NCBI GenBank assembly: GCA_946807835.1
Contig: OX327710.1
Span: 17,844,501 to 17,908,500, forward strand
Length of the DNA stretch: 64,000 bases
Reading direction: 5' to 3'
DNA from: Ailanthus altissimus
Lineage: Eukaryota; Streptophyta; Magnoliopsida; Sapindales; Simaroubaceae
The position numbers and the translations under genes are program-made. Shown one piece after another: positions 1-11,539 of the stretch. The notes beneath the pieces were generated by a model, which was given only the letters and a program-made list of their open reading frames with translations, was not told where the DNA came from and did not search any database. Each line of letters begins with the position of its first letter. Within the stretch, counting starts at the first letter, position 1.

Positions 1-99
1 TCGTTATGTGTTTCTTTTTGTTTTGTATATTTACTTATTTAATTTCTTATACGGTACTTTAAAATTTATTAGTTATTACTTATTATATTACATATAATT

Positions 100-1465
100 A
101 GAAACCAATATAAAATAGGTCAAACAAAAATAAAATTTCAAACCAAAATTTTCCTAATAAAATTAAAAATCAATATAAATAGTTTTAAAAAAAGTCTGAA
201 ACATAGAAACACAACAAAAAAATTGAGTCAAAAAAATGGACCAAATTTAAAACATGAGCCAACTATTTTAACCGGCTAAAAAAAGACCCATATCTTGAAT
301 TGATCTCTAATCCTAAACCGTCCCAACCTAATTTGAGACGGTTTGGAATATAATCACTATTCGAGTCTCATTCAAAACTAATTTTAATGTCTCGATTAAA
401 ACTCAGATTCATTCGAGTTCATCCTTAATCCAAAGTTGCCCAGTCCTTAGTAATAATTAAAATATTTAAAATTTTCATAATTTTTTAAATCTAAAGTAAC
501 AATTATGAAAACTTATTCATGTCTATGACACAGCATTCAAATTTTCTATGTTAGCATGCATCAAAGGGACATGCCAAAAAACAAAAATGGGTCGAATAAA
601 AAAAAGTGGGGTCAATTTAAAGGCATAAACCAACTAAAATATAAAAGTACCAAAAAAAAATATGGGTGAAAATACCAAAGAAAAAATGAGATCAATTTGG
701 GATATGAGCCAACTAATTTAATCGGGTAAAAAAAAATTTATACCTCCAATTAATCCCAAACCATCCCAACCCTATTTGAGATAGTTACGATTCGAGTCTC
801 ATTTAGAATCAATTTTAATGTCCCGATTAAAACTCAAATCTGTTCAAGTTCATCCCTAACCCAAAGTTGCCTTGTCCTTGGTAATAATTAAGATATTTAA
901 AATTTTTATACTTCTAAATCTAAAATAAAAATTGTGAAAACTTATTCATGTCTTGACACAGCATTTCAAATTTTGTATGTCAGCATGCATCAAAAGACAT
1001 GCCCAAAAAAAAAAAAGTGGGATCAATTTAGGACATGAGCCAACCAAGGTATAAAATATCAAAAAGAAAAAACATAGGTCAAAATACCTAAAAAAAAAGG
1101 CCAATTTGGAATATGAATCAACTAAATTAATCGGGTAAAAAACAAAACTCATCTCTAATTAATCCCATATCCCAAACCGTCCCAACCCAATTTGAGACAG
1201 TTTAAAATTAGTTCCAATTTAAGTCTCATTCAAGATTAATTTTGATGTCCTGATCAAGACTAAGATTAATTTTGATGTCTTGATCAAGACCAAGTCCCTT
1301 CGGATCCATCCAAACCAAAAGTTGCCCAACTCTTAATAATAATTAAGATATTTAAATACTCCAGATTTATAAATCTAAAGTGACAATTGTGAAAACTTAT
1401 TCATGTCTCTGACACAACATTTCAAATTTTCAATGTTAGCATGCACCAAAGGACATGCCAAATTG
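100..1465. repeat. AT-rich direct repeat, three copies
   Basis: Three diverged direct copies of a unit of about 430-457 bp. The landmark 'agcatgca' followed by a 'caaaggacatgcc'-like run recurs near 553, 982 and 1439. Each copy also carries a 'gagccaacta' block, a 'cccaaaccgtcccaaccc' block and an 'aaagttgcc' block in the same order. The first copy is the most degenerate at its left edge. No coding frame is visible, and short open frames inside it are of the kind expected in AT-rich DNA. Near 1235-1292 there is a small internal duplication of about 26 bp. Origin unknown; it may be a decayed retroelement or tandem satellite fragment. Confidence 0.75.
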
Positions 1466-1777
1466 TGATCCGGATAGAAAGTTTATGACATTATTTTATG
1501 AAATGGCCTCCAATGATAAAGTCATAAAACTTTACCACACTTGTGATTATTATTATTGAAAGATATATAGAGGCTCATTCAAATCAAAATCATATATAAC
1601 GGCTGCACTCCAAGTAATTACGTAAACACACTGCTTAAGATCTCAAATATCTTTCGTTTATCAAGATTTCAAGGCATGGTATGGCAAGTTTTTGAAACAA
1701 TGATCTTTAAACTAAACATTACCACGGTGGCAAGATGAGGCCTACAATTAGGCCTCAAGCTCATCTTGATCAAACAA
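1466..1777 (-). other. 3' flank/3' UTR of the HPR gene
   Basis: AT-rich stretch just downstream of the reductase stop codon. It probably holds the 3' UTR and polyadenylation region. No open frame or repeat was recognised beyond the end of the preceding repeat block. Confidence 0.4.
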
Positions 1778-4666
1778 TCAAACCACTGCAGTGAGCAGCG
1801 GTTTGTTCAGAAAGTGGGCTTCCAAGTTACCAAGGACTAGGTCAGCCATCACTGTGCGGGTTTCCACCGTGCCACTTCCTACATGTGGCAAAAGAACTAC
1901 ATTTTCAAAACCAAAGAGCTCCTCGGGTACATGAGGTTCATTTTCAAACACGTCAAGCCCAGCTCCACCTAAACGGCCCTCAGCCAGTGCAGACACCAGT
2001 TCCCGTTCATCCACGTGAGGACCCCTCCCAATATTGATGAGAACACCCTTTGGTCCCAACGCATCAAGGACTTCACGATTGATGATGTGGCGAGTTTCTG
2101 CTGTCAGCGGGCATGCAACAACCAAAATGTGACAGTTGGAGGCCAACTCAACTACACTAGGATAGTATTTGTATTTCAAGTTTGGTTTCTCGGTTCTAGT
2201 GTAGTAACTGATTGGGCAATTAAATGCTTCAGCTCTTTTGGCAATGGCCATGCCAATCCTTCCCAACCCAATAATGCCAACTGTTTTTCCAGAGAACTGA
2301 AAGAAACAAAAAGCAAAACATTGATATGAGAAGCAAAAAAGAAGATAATACAAGTGGTGAAATGAACGATGGCACAAAACAGGTAAAGTCGATAACCAGA
2401 GCAATGAAATTTTTCATGAAGGCATCATAAATGATATAATGATGCGAGGTAAAGTTACCAACTATGATTTATAAAACTTCACTCTTCTCCTTAATGTTAA
2501 TTGGTCAAGGTAGTCAGCATGTAAACTGATACATACTGACAAAAACTTAGCTAAACTTTCTAAATTGTATATTGTTGCTGAAGTCTAACATTCGTACTTT
2601 CATTGAAACAGTGACAATTTGAGTGATACAGCAAAGAAGAGGGGATCCTTGAGGTAAAAGGAAAGGTGTCACACAAGCAGAGGAGATCTACTGAGAAGAA
2701 GGTACAATCCGGGACGAGGAAGACTCATTCAGCTCCAAGTTTACCCTATCATTTGCTCAGGCAGCTACTCCTCGTGACATGATTGCTGACTTCTTAATTC
2801 ACCAAAAGAGGTCAGGAAAGTTAATTCAGCAAATGACAATCCCGCAGACCCAGAGAGTAAAGTGGTGACAGGGGTCAATGTATAAGTGAAGATTTATAGA
2901 CCTGTGACACATATTGGGGACCGAAGAATAAGAGACATTCTTATAAGTGTGGTAAGCCCATAATAGCTAATGAGATAAATGTTTCTTCCTGGTTTCCTAT
3001 AACATAACAATCAAAGCTCATACAATGTGAACTCTATCTCTTGGCCCCATCTTAACTAATTAGGAACATGACAAATCTTTCCTACAACCAACCATCTGGA
3101 CTAGCCAATGAAGCAGACTTGAATGACAACTAAACAACTAAGTGAAGAACAGCAACTTGATTTTTCGAGCACAGTATCAATGAAGAAGTTTTATGCAAGG
3201 GCAACAGTGGGGGAAGCACCAAAATTGGTAATTGAAATGATTTTCAACTTCTGAAAATAAACATAAATACAACCCTAATGCTATTACTTCTATATGGACA
3301 AGAATGGGAAGCAAACAACTAAAAGTACATCTGCGTCGACAGTTTGTGTCGTTTGAATGTACTGAACAATGCTGACTCCAAAGTGCATGTAAACTGCATG
3401 TTATTTCCTCACACCATTTTCAAACCCATTACATTTGATAGGTAAAACAAGCACCAGAACAAGATGCATCTAAAGTAATCAGCAAGAGACACACAAACAA
3501 ACAGGGAAAAACAACATAACTAAGCTTTTGTCAAAAATGAAAATAGAATACAATACAAATATTCAACATTAACTTTAAATTGAACAATATATCTTAAAGA
3601 ATGAAAAACAGATGCTTTAATACAGACAAAAAAAAAAGGAGAAAGAAACAACAATCACCTTTACGAGTAAATTTCATTACCTCTATATATAGGAATTCAC
3701 TCTGCAAACAGCACCTCAATTCAAACGCTTATTTAAAGATAAAAATTTTCAGCTTATGCCCTCACAGAGAGTATCAATCCTTAAAGTACATCATCAAAAT
3801 GATCTTGCTCTATGTATATCTATATCACAAAGACAACATACAGAGACCACACAACAAATGAACAATGTTTGGAACCTTTAATCATTAACATCCACAAAAG
3901 CATAGACTAATAACAGAATAAAGCACCAGCTTTTCCCTTCATTTATTTTGTACGAATATAACAATTAAAGTACTCAGACTATCTCTCATTTTTCGTAGAT
4001 CGTCATATTCTCACACTCAAATGTGAACTCGATATAGGTACACATTTTTAGCACAACAGATTTCAGCAGTAACAATTAGAGACCAGAAGTTTTAAACATT
4101 CAATGTAAATTTTCAATTTTTTTAACGGCAGCAAATGATAACAAGCATACTCTTAGAAATAATCAGACAATTTCAACAACCAACTACTGAAAATCCACTA
4201 TGGCAGAAAATTTCAACAATTAATGAAGAAATCAACCACAAACCTTAGTAGTCAACTTAAAATCTCCCTTCTTCCACTTGCCACTTCTCACATACCTATC
4301 ACTCTCACAAATCCTTCTCAGTACAGCCAAAATCAACCCAATAGCCAAATCCGCGACGTCATCGGTCAACACATCAGGAGTGTTAGTAACTCTAATACCC
4401 TTCTCTTTACACTTGGCCAAGTCAATCTTGTCCAACCCAACACTGAAACTCGACACAATCTCAAGCTTCGGCAAAGCCTCTATCAGTTCAGCGTCAGCGC
4501 CGGCCCCAGCGTTCCCGACAACGGCACGTATGTTGTTTCTCTCTGTTTTCAGGAACTGGGTCTTGTCTGAAACCGTCCAGAATCTGAAAAGTTTAAATCG
4601 TTTGTCAAGTTCTTGTTCCAAGTAAGTGTTCATGGGACAGGCCATCAAGACGCCGATTGACTCCAT
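1778..4666 (-). CDS. Glyoxylate/hydroxypyruvate (hydroxyphenylpyruvate) reductase, HPR2/HPR3-like
   Basis: NAD(P)H-dependent D-2-hydroxyacid dehydrogenase. The family reduces hydroxypyruvate, glyoxylate or hydroxyphenylpyruvate, mostly in the cytosol. Two coding exons: 4666-4244 (141 codons, ending AAG|GTTTGT) and 2296-1778 (preceded by TTTCAG). They join in phase 0 to give 313 aa, the usual length for plant HPR2/HPR3. Residues 1-100 form the substrate domain. The Rossmann motif GLGRIG sits at about 151-156. The catalytic triad of the family is present: Arg in NIGRG (about R232), Glu in FENEP (about E261) and His in LLPHVGS (about H279). The intron is about 1.95 kb, AT-rich and has no other gene visible. 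The start codon is the only sensible one, and the N-terminus is typical of the family. The gene looks intact. Sequence alone does not separate HPR2, HPR3 and HPPR substrate preferences. Confidence 0.93.
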
Positions 4667-5990
4667 ATTTTTAAATAAAAAATTGAACCCACGTTGGAAT
4701 TTCGTAAAGGCTGATGAGTTTTTGTTAGATTTGACAATGGATGTTAATGGAGAGGTAATTATGATTGCTCTGTTCTGTTTCTGCTCTTCGACCCCAAATA
4801 TTTGGAATGTTCTTGGATTGGTTGGTGGTGGTGGCGCTTCTCTGAATTGTGAAATGTGAGTCAGTGGACTGAGATAAGTGACATTGACACTGCTACTTTA
4901 TTGATTTACAAGGCTTGCGACGTCGTTTTTGCTTTTTGGTTTTTTTGTAATTGTTTTTGTATTTTTGAGAAATGGCGTCGTTTTGTAACTTTTGGAAGTT
5001 TGTTTTCTATTAAACTCATTGGCCTGTTAATTATTCAATTTTACGGGGGGAAAAAAGAAATTATAATCCTGAAAATATATTCAGAACAGTTGGACATTCC
5101 GTGAGCCCCACAATCTCCAAGTGGCAGTGCTGCTTTGTTACTCCATAGTTCATTGTGTTTATAATAAGAGATAAATCAGCATTTGGATTTGTAATGAGAG
5201 ATAAATCAACATTTGAATTTGAGTTGGAGTGAAACCCAACCGAAGGAGTTAAGCCAGCACACATAACTATCACCAACGGCAAGTTCAAATTCGAACGGAT
5301 GGAAGATTAATCCAAGCTTTGAATTTGGACTTGCTTATCCTTGAGTGTTTTTGAAATTGAAATCTGCTTATATTGCACCTTAAGAAGTGAAGACTCGTTA
5401 CCGTTGTGAGTGTCGCTTGAAATATCCTTGGTATCAGAAGCACACTTCAGGTCATTAGCCCTAGTGGGCTCGGCAACCCTAACCACCCCACCATTATCTC
5501 CAAGACCTAGTGGGCTTAGCAACCCTAACCACCCCACTATTACCTTCAAGATCATCCATTGAACTCGAATGAATAACTCGATCAGGCTGTGTCGAAAACA
5601 CCGAAATATTTTTGCCCACCCTCTGCTTAGCTTGAAAAGATGGTCGATTAACAATGGATGCACGTATGCTTTTCGAGAAATTATAGTTATCGAGCTTCTT
5701 CAAAACCACTGGATATTCCTCTAATTATTCTCTAAAAATGTGATTCAGTATGCCACATGGTGAACAGAAATCAGTAAGTTTTTCATACCTGAAATCCACC
5801 CAATGCAGCTTCTCCATGTTTCAAAGTCTTAGCAATAACCCCTTCCGAAGCAGTTTACAGAAATCCAGTTTCACCCTTATACATAAATAATTTCCCGTAC
5901 ATTAACCCATGCCGTCCTTATAAACCTTTATGAATTCCTCAATCTTGTTGTCTATCAACTCGCAAGTTCTGTATTCATATGCACAATGCA
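4667..5990. other. HPR upstream region and unclassified degenerate sequence
   Basis: The first few hundred bases upstream of 4666 should hold the reductase promoter and leader; I could not fix a TATA box. Around 5165-5225 a unit of about 50 bp containing 'gagataaatca' and 'catttg' is imperfectly duplicated. At 5460-5550 a 46-bp unit beginning 'cctagtgggct' occurs twice in tandem. From 5300 to 5990 the minus strand has long but broken open frames without a family I recognise. This may be decayed transposon sequence next to the LINE, but that is only a guess. Confidence 0.35.
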
Positions 5991-6892
5991 GATTGTTGTT
6001 TATCAATTCCCCGATGTTTTGTTGGGTCGAGGTTTACATGAAAAGGTGAAGGTAGGGATAGCGAGGCTATTATGGAACGGTTGCATAGAGCTGTTTGCTG
6101 TAAGCGATGGAAGGCTTTATTTCAACAAGCAAAGTGTTCAACGGAAACCTCTTTTCCTCAAATCATAGGCCTTACAAATCATTATTTTTTTCTCCAAGAG
6201 ATGTGCGGACAAGGACAAGTGAGACACTTGGCAGATTTTGTTCGAACCCTTGTGGCTTTGGGGAAAGTAAATGCAGAGATGTTATTGCAAATACTTGGGG
6301 GATGACCGAAGCTTCTGTCACTCTTAAACTACATGCTTGTGCTTAACAACATGGTCTCGAAAAAATGGTGTATCATTTCCGAATATAATTAAAAAAAATT
6401 CGAAGATGGCTTGAGTTTCTATTCGGGGCTTCTCGGGTTGATTTGGCAGAGATTAGGTGTTTGGAAAGGGAGTTACAGAGATTATTACTAAAGGAAGAGC
6501 AGTTTTGGTTTTATCGGGCGAGAATGGATTGGCTCCGTTAGGGTGATCAAAACTCTTAGAATACTTAAAATTCGCCGAGTTGACTGTTTTTAATATTATA
6601 TAAATTATTTTGACCAGTCAAAATAGTTTATACAATCATAACCACTTATATTCTTTTTTTCTTATTTTAACTTTATACTAAATAAAATAAAAAATTAAAA
6701 TTTTTTCTTCGTCACCGGCATTTTTTCTCTCTCTCTCTTACTCTCACGGTTAACTCTCCCCTTTCACACAGCTAACACTCAACAAGGCTAACACTTAATA
6801 ATTTTCTCATGGAAAAAAATTAGTAAGTGTATTTTATAAATTTAATTTTTTATAATTTTTGTGCATTATAATTTATATTAATTAAAAATGTA

Positions 6893-7870
6893 TAGATGTA
6901 GATATAGATATAGTATAAGTTGAAAATGTGTGTAAATTAAAAATTTGGCTGAAAATGGTGGAATCCGACTTTTTTTTTTATCAGACGCGGCACGCCAAGC
7001 GGCGTACGCCTAACGCGGTGGTGCATGCGTCTACTCGCCCGCCACCTGCAGCGCGTAGATGCACGCGCTGGGGTGTCTGACAAAAAAAGCCAAAAAATTT
7101 TAAAATTTTTTAATTAATTTATGTTGTTTATGTTTATTTATAATTATTTAATTTAATAATTTAAATTGTTTAATTATTATGTAATAGGTTGTTAGTTGTA
7201 ATTGTTTAATTATTATGAAATGTGTAGATGTAGATGTAGATATAGTATAAGTTGAAAATGTGTGTAAATTGAAAACTTGGTTGAAAATGGTGGAATTCGA
7301 CTTTTTTTTTTTATCAGACGCGGCACGCCAAGCGGCGTGCGCCTAACGCGGTGGCGCGTGCGTCTACTCGCCTGCCACCTGCAACGCGTAGATGCACGCG
7401 CCGGGGTGTCTGACAAAAAAAGCCAAAAAATTTTAAATTTTTTTAATTAATTTATGTTGTTTATGTTTATTTATAATTATTTAATTTAATAATTTAAATT
7501 GTTTAATTATTATGTAATAGGTTGTTAGTTGTAATTGTTTAATTATTATGAAATGTGTAGATGTAGATGTAGATATAGTATAAGTTGAAAATGTGTGTAA
7601 ATTAAAAACTTGGCTGAAAATGGTGGAATCCGACTTTGTTTTTTATCAGACGCGGCACGCCAAGCGGCGTGCGCCTAACGCGGTGGCGCGTGCGTTTACT
7701 CGCCCGCCACCTGCAGCGCGTAGATGCACGCATCGGGGCGTCTGACAAAAAAAAGCCAAAAAATTTTAAATTTTTTTAATTAATTTATGTTGTTTATGTT
7801 TATTTATAATTATTTAATTTAATAATTTAAATTGTTTAATTATTATGTAATAGGCTGTTAGTTGTAATTA
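6893..7870. repeat. Three tandem copies of a ~333-bp unit with a GC-rich core
   Basis: The marker 'tatagtataagttg' occurs at about 6909, 7241 and 7574, giving periods of 332 and 333 bp. Each unit holds a GC-rich core of about 110 bp between AT-rich arms. The core starts 'cagacgcggcacgcc' and ends 'gggtgtctgac', so its edges are short inverted repeats. Copies differ by only a few bases, which suggests recent amplification or gene conversion compared with the decayed genes nearby. The third copy is cut short at its right end. The array lies in the subterminal part of the MULE, between the left TIR and the protease gene. Confidence 0.9.
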
Positions 7871-7949
7871 ATTTAAATTTAATTATTATATGTTATGTTA
7901 ATTATTATTTTGTGAATATTAATAATTTTTTAATTTTTTCAAGAAGGAG

Positions 7950-10790
7950 AATGTCACAAAAGAATACATAATTGCCAAAAAATATTTCTACCGAACGAAC
8001 ATACATCCTTACTCGAAGTTATGGATTATACGAAATATAAAAAATAAATTGACTTCGAGACAGGTAGAAATATTTAGAATTACATGTTTTTGTAGTTTAT
8101 TGGATATATCATATATTCCATTCTCATGTATTTTAGCACATGAGATTTTATTAAGACGTGTGTATACAAAAAATTTATATGAAGAATTATGGTTCTGTAT
8201 AGGTAAAAGACGTATTAGATTCTCTCGTCAAGATTTTTATTTGATTACTGGTTTGAGGATGGGGGATTATCCTGTAGTAAGTGGGTTAGGTGATAGACTA
8301 TGCCATAAATATTTTTCGGGTAGAAGTCAGTTGACTTACAAGGATTTGGATCTGTGGTTCGTGAGCGTTATATTTCACGATGATGCAGATGCAATAAAAA
8401 TATGTCTATTTTATGTATTTCATAAATTGATAATACCACGTGATCGGAATAGAATCATACAATATTTTGTACTTCATCTCGTAAATAATTTAGATGAGTT
8501 TAATGTTTATCCTTGAGGCACGATTGCATGGACTGTACTCTACAATAGTTTATGCACGGCTCCAATTAAAAAGTTAGAGAATGTCAAAAAAGCAGGTGCT
8601 AGGGATAAGAAATCATACAACTTATACTCATTTTGTCATGCATTTTTGGTAAGTAATTCTATCTTTTTGATTCATTATTATATTAAGATAAAGAAAATTT
8701 TATTTTGTTGACATTGTAATTTTTAAATTTATTATCATCTCAGGTGTGGATCTACGAGGCGATCCCGAAGTGTGGGGAGCTGTTTGCCAATAAGAATGGA
8801 GACTATTTTTCTCGTATTCTAAATTGGTCTGGCATAAGCACCTCATTATACGAAAACGTCGTAGATGTCCTCTTCGATGGTGTTGAGGTATACTTTTATG
8901 TTCAAAAAATATATATATATAACCTCCTTATAATTTGTGTTATATTTTCTAAGAATGATTAATAAATCTAAAATATTATAAAGGCTTTGAAGGTTCATAG
9001 AAAGTTGGTACCCCGCAAATATGAGAAGATAGCGAACTATCACGCGGCGGTAAACTTTTGCATTCCATCAAAAAAATGGGAAAGGGGTCTTAAGTTGGAG
9101 ACAGTTGATATCCCAGACACCTAATTCATCGATAATCCGCAGCATCTCCACGAATTTAAAGCCTCGCCAGCAACTGAATCAATGGTATAATAATTTAATT
9201 TTTTTTCCTTGAATTATCTGATGTTTATGCTACTAATTAGTATTAGCTTGTGAAATTGATTATAATAACTTATGTATAGTTTCAATCCGGCACGTCAACA
9301 TCACAGTATCGAATCTTGGAGAAGAGAATGGATGATCTTGAAACAAGGATATTTACTAGGATTGATAAGGGTAACGCAAAGCTTTCAGCCAAGATTGATA
9401 AGGCTGAAGAAAATATCTTGCATCAGATATCTCTATTGATGCAACAGCTTAAACTAGCCAAAATCTCTGAGGATGTAAGGTAGAGTATGGTACATTTTAA
9501 ACCTAAAATATATTTATTGGATACAAAGTTTAACAAGTCAATACATTAACCGGTATTATTTGGTTTTGTAAGGTACTGAATTCATGGCTGCTGACTTTCA
9601 GACATTTGCTCCTGCCAGCGAGTCTCACCATCAGTCATTTGCTCCTGTTGCTAATAGCCCTACAAGCTTACAAATTATACCAGCTCTATTGAGTAAAAAT
9701 ATAAGTAGGTATGGGCACCTTCGCAAGAAGGTAACAGCTCAAGTCAATCCATATACCAATCCGTTAAAACAACTCATGAAAAAAAATTTATGGAATTGCA
9801 AGTAGGACCTACTATTGACATAAACGGGCAGTTAATTTCTATTGATCAGAGTAAATATGTTGAACTTCTGAATTGGATAAAAAACAATGACCCAACACAA
9901 TGGGTTCATTTGCACGGACTTGATCCGAACAACACATGGTTTAATGAGATATTACAAAATTGGCTTGACAATTCGGTGAGAACTTATTTTTAATTTTTTT
10001 ATTTTGTGAATTGTCTAATAATATCAAAAATTATACATATTCTGTTTTTTGCAGCACATAAATGAATATTTGAAGATTTTACATTTGCGTCAAAAAATAT
10101 TTTGTGACATGTACTTACAAGATTGTACAACTGCATATGCATATTTTTATGTAAGCTATTATATTACTCGTTTATTGTGCATAAAACACTATCATCTCCA
10201 CGAATGTGTATATTAACTATTATCGACATTAACGAGTATCTTTTATTTATATTTAGGAGTACATTTGACAAATGTGGCAAACGTCATTCACTGCCAATTC
10301 TCCAGACAACAACGACTGGCTCGAAATGTTGTTGACTTATGCACTTGGAACAAAGACCGAGTTACTTGGCGCTAAACCATGGGCAATGGTCGATAAGGTA
10401 TTTTTTAAGAATAATAATGACTTTTTACTGTATATGTAACAACATTAAGTTAAAAATAATATCATAATTATTTTTGTAGGTATATATTCATCTGAATATC
10501 AATCAAGAACATTGGATTGTAGCGCAACTCGACCTTGCTCGATTTGCAATCGTTTTTTATGATTCCAGCGTGAACGGCCATTCAGACCAGTCCATTATGA
10601 AATTTATAAAGCCTCTTTGTGTTGCAATACCTTTGTACCTTCAAAGGTATAGATTTTATGGTTTGAGGAGCATACAAAACTCAAATTTGTTTCCTTGGCC
10701 GGTAACTCGTATCCGGGAGAATGTGTCGTAACAAACTGTCAGGAGCGGGGACTATGGCGTCTTCACCTGTATGTATATTGAATATCTTAT
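7950..10790 (+). pseudogene. DUF1985 + Ulp1 (C48) protease gene carried by the MULE, degenerate
   Basis: An intron-bearing gene in the left half of the MULE. The N-terminal part (8049-8900) reads like DUF1985 (FRITCFCSLLDI, then RFSRQDFYLITGL, then IYEAIPKCGE). The C-terminal part (about 9790-10790) is a C48 cysteine protease fold: WAMVDKVYIHLNINQEHWIVAQL supplies the His, and FYDSS the Asp. Conserved GT-AG introns are still readable, for example 8649-8743, 8888-8983, 9976-10054 and 10398-10479. The family's catalytic motif SGDCGVF is present as SGDYGVF (codon TAT at 10753-10755), so the nucleophile is lost. In-frame stops occur near the start and elsewhere. C48 enzymes process SUMO-like proteins; this copy should be inactive. 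Exon structure between 8990 and 9790 is uncertain. Confidence 0.78.
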
Positions 10791-11539
10791 GTTAGGTCGG
10801 CCATTTGACTCGTTCCCTGACATTGGTACCTTTTATAGATAGAAGATTGACCGTTGATTTGTGGACCACAGCTTCATAGATATTTTGTACTATAATTTTT
10901 TTACATGTATTGATTTGGGTGTATAATTGATATACTATAATTGTTTGTGTGCATTGATTTGAGTGTATGTATGCGGAAGTGATTTTGCAGTTTGATAGAA
11001 GTATGTTTATTTAATATGACAGGTTTAGGATCGTCCATATTATAGAGGAGATTCTGTTAAAACTTTGTAAAAATTATCAACATTAATATTAAAGACAAGT
11101 GCATTAAAATCAAATAAGTATGTAATACAAAGTACAAGTGCAGGAACAAAATAAGTGAATTACAAAATAAGTACATTACAAAATAATTGAATTATAGAAG
11201 TGACGAAGCTCAACTCTCATACATAATTAAGCCTCATGGTATAGCTCTTTCCTATATTTTTTTAGATCCGTCTGAAATAAAAAAATTTAAATATTAGCCT
11301 TATATTATACATAATTAAAAATTAATAAGGTAAATGTTTATAAATGAATATACATCACCTGCTCTGTAAAGGTACAGGGTTTCGACACGTTTGTCGATTA
11401 TGTCCATATTATCTACAACGACTACATATATTTTTTTATGGTTCCTCTCCTTGAGATAGAATCTGATTCATCTGACGTCTGCCTGATTGACGACGTGCTA
11501 TCGAAGGCTGAATGTCCATATTTTTTAAATACTCTAGGA

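Noticed and set aside
2015..2329. Plus-strand open frame of 104 codons
   Set aside because: Antisense shadow of HPR exon 2; the minus strand encodes clear dehydrogenase motifs.
4223..4625. Two plus-strand open frames of 115 codons
   Set aside because: Antisense shadows of HPR exon 1.
5307..5709. Minus-strand open frame of 118 codons upstream of the LINE
   Set aside because: Contains a recent 46-bp duplication, has no recognised domain and is flanked by stops; not supported as a gene.
6893..7870. CRISPR-like or centromeric satellite reading of the GC-cored repeats
   Set aside because: Plant nuclear context, only three copies of 333 bp, and no short repeat-spacer pattern.
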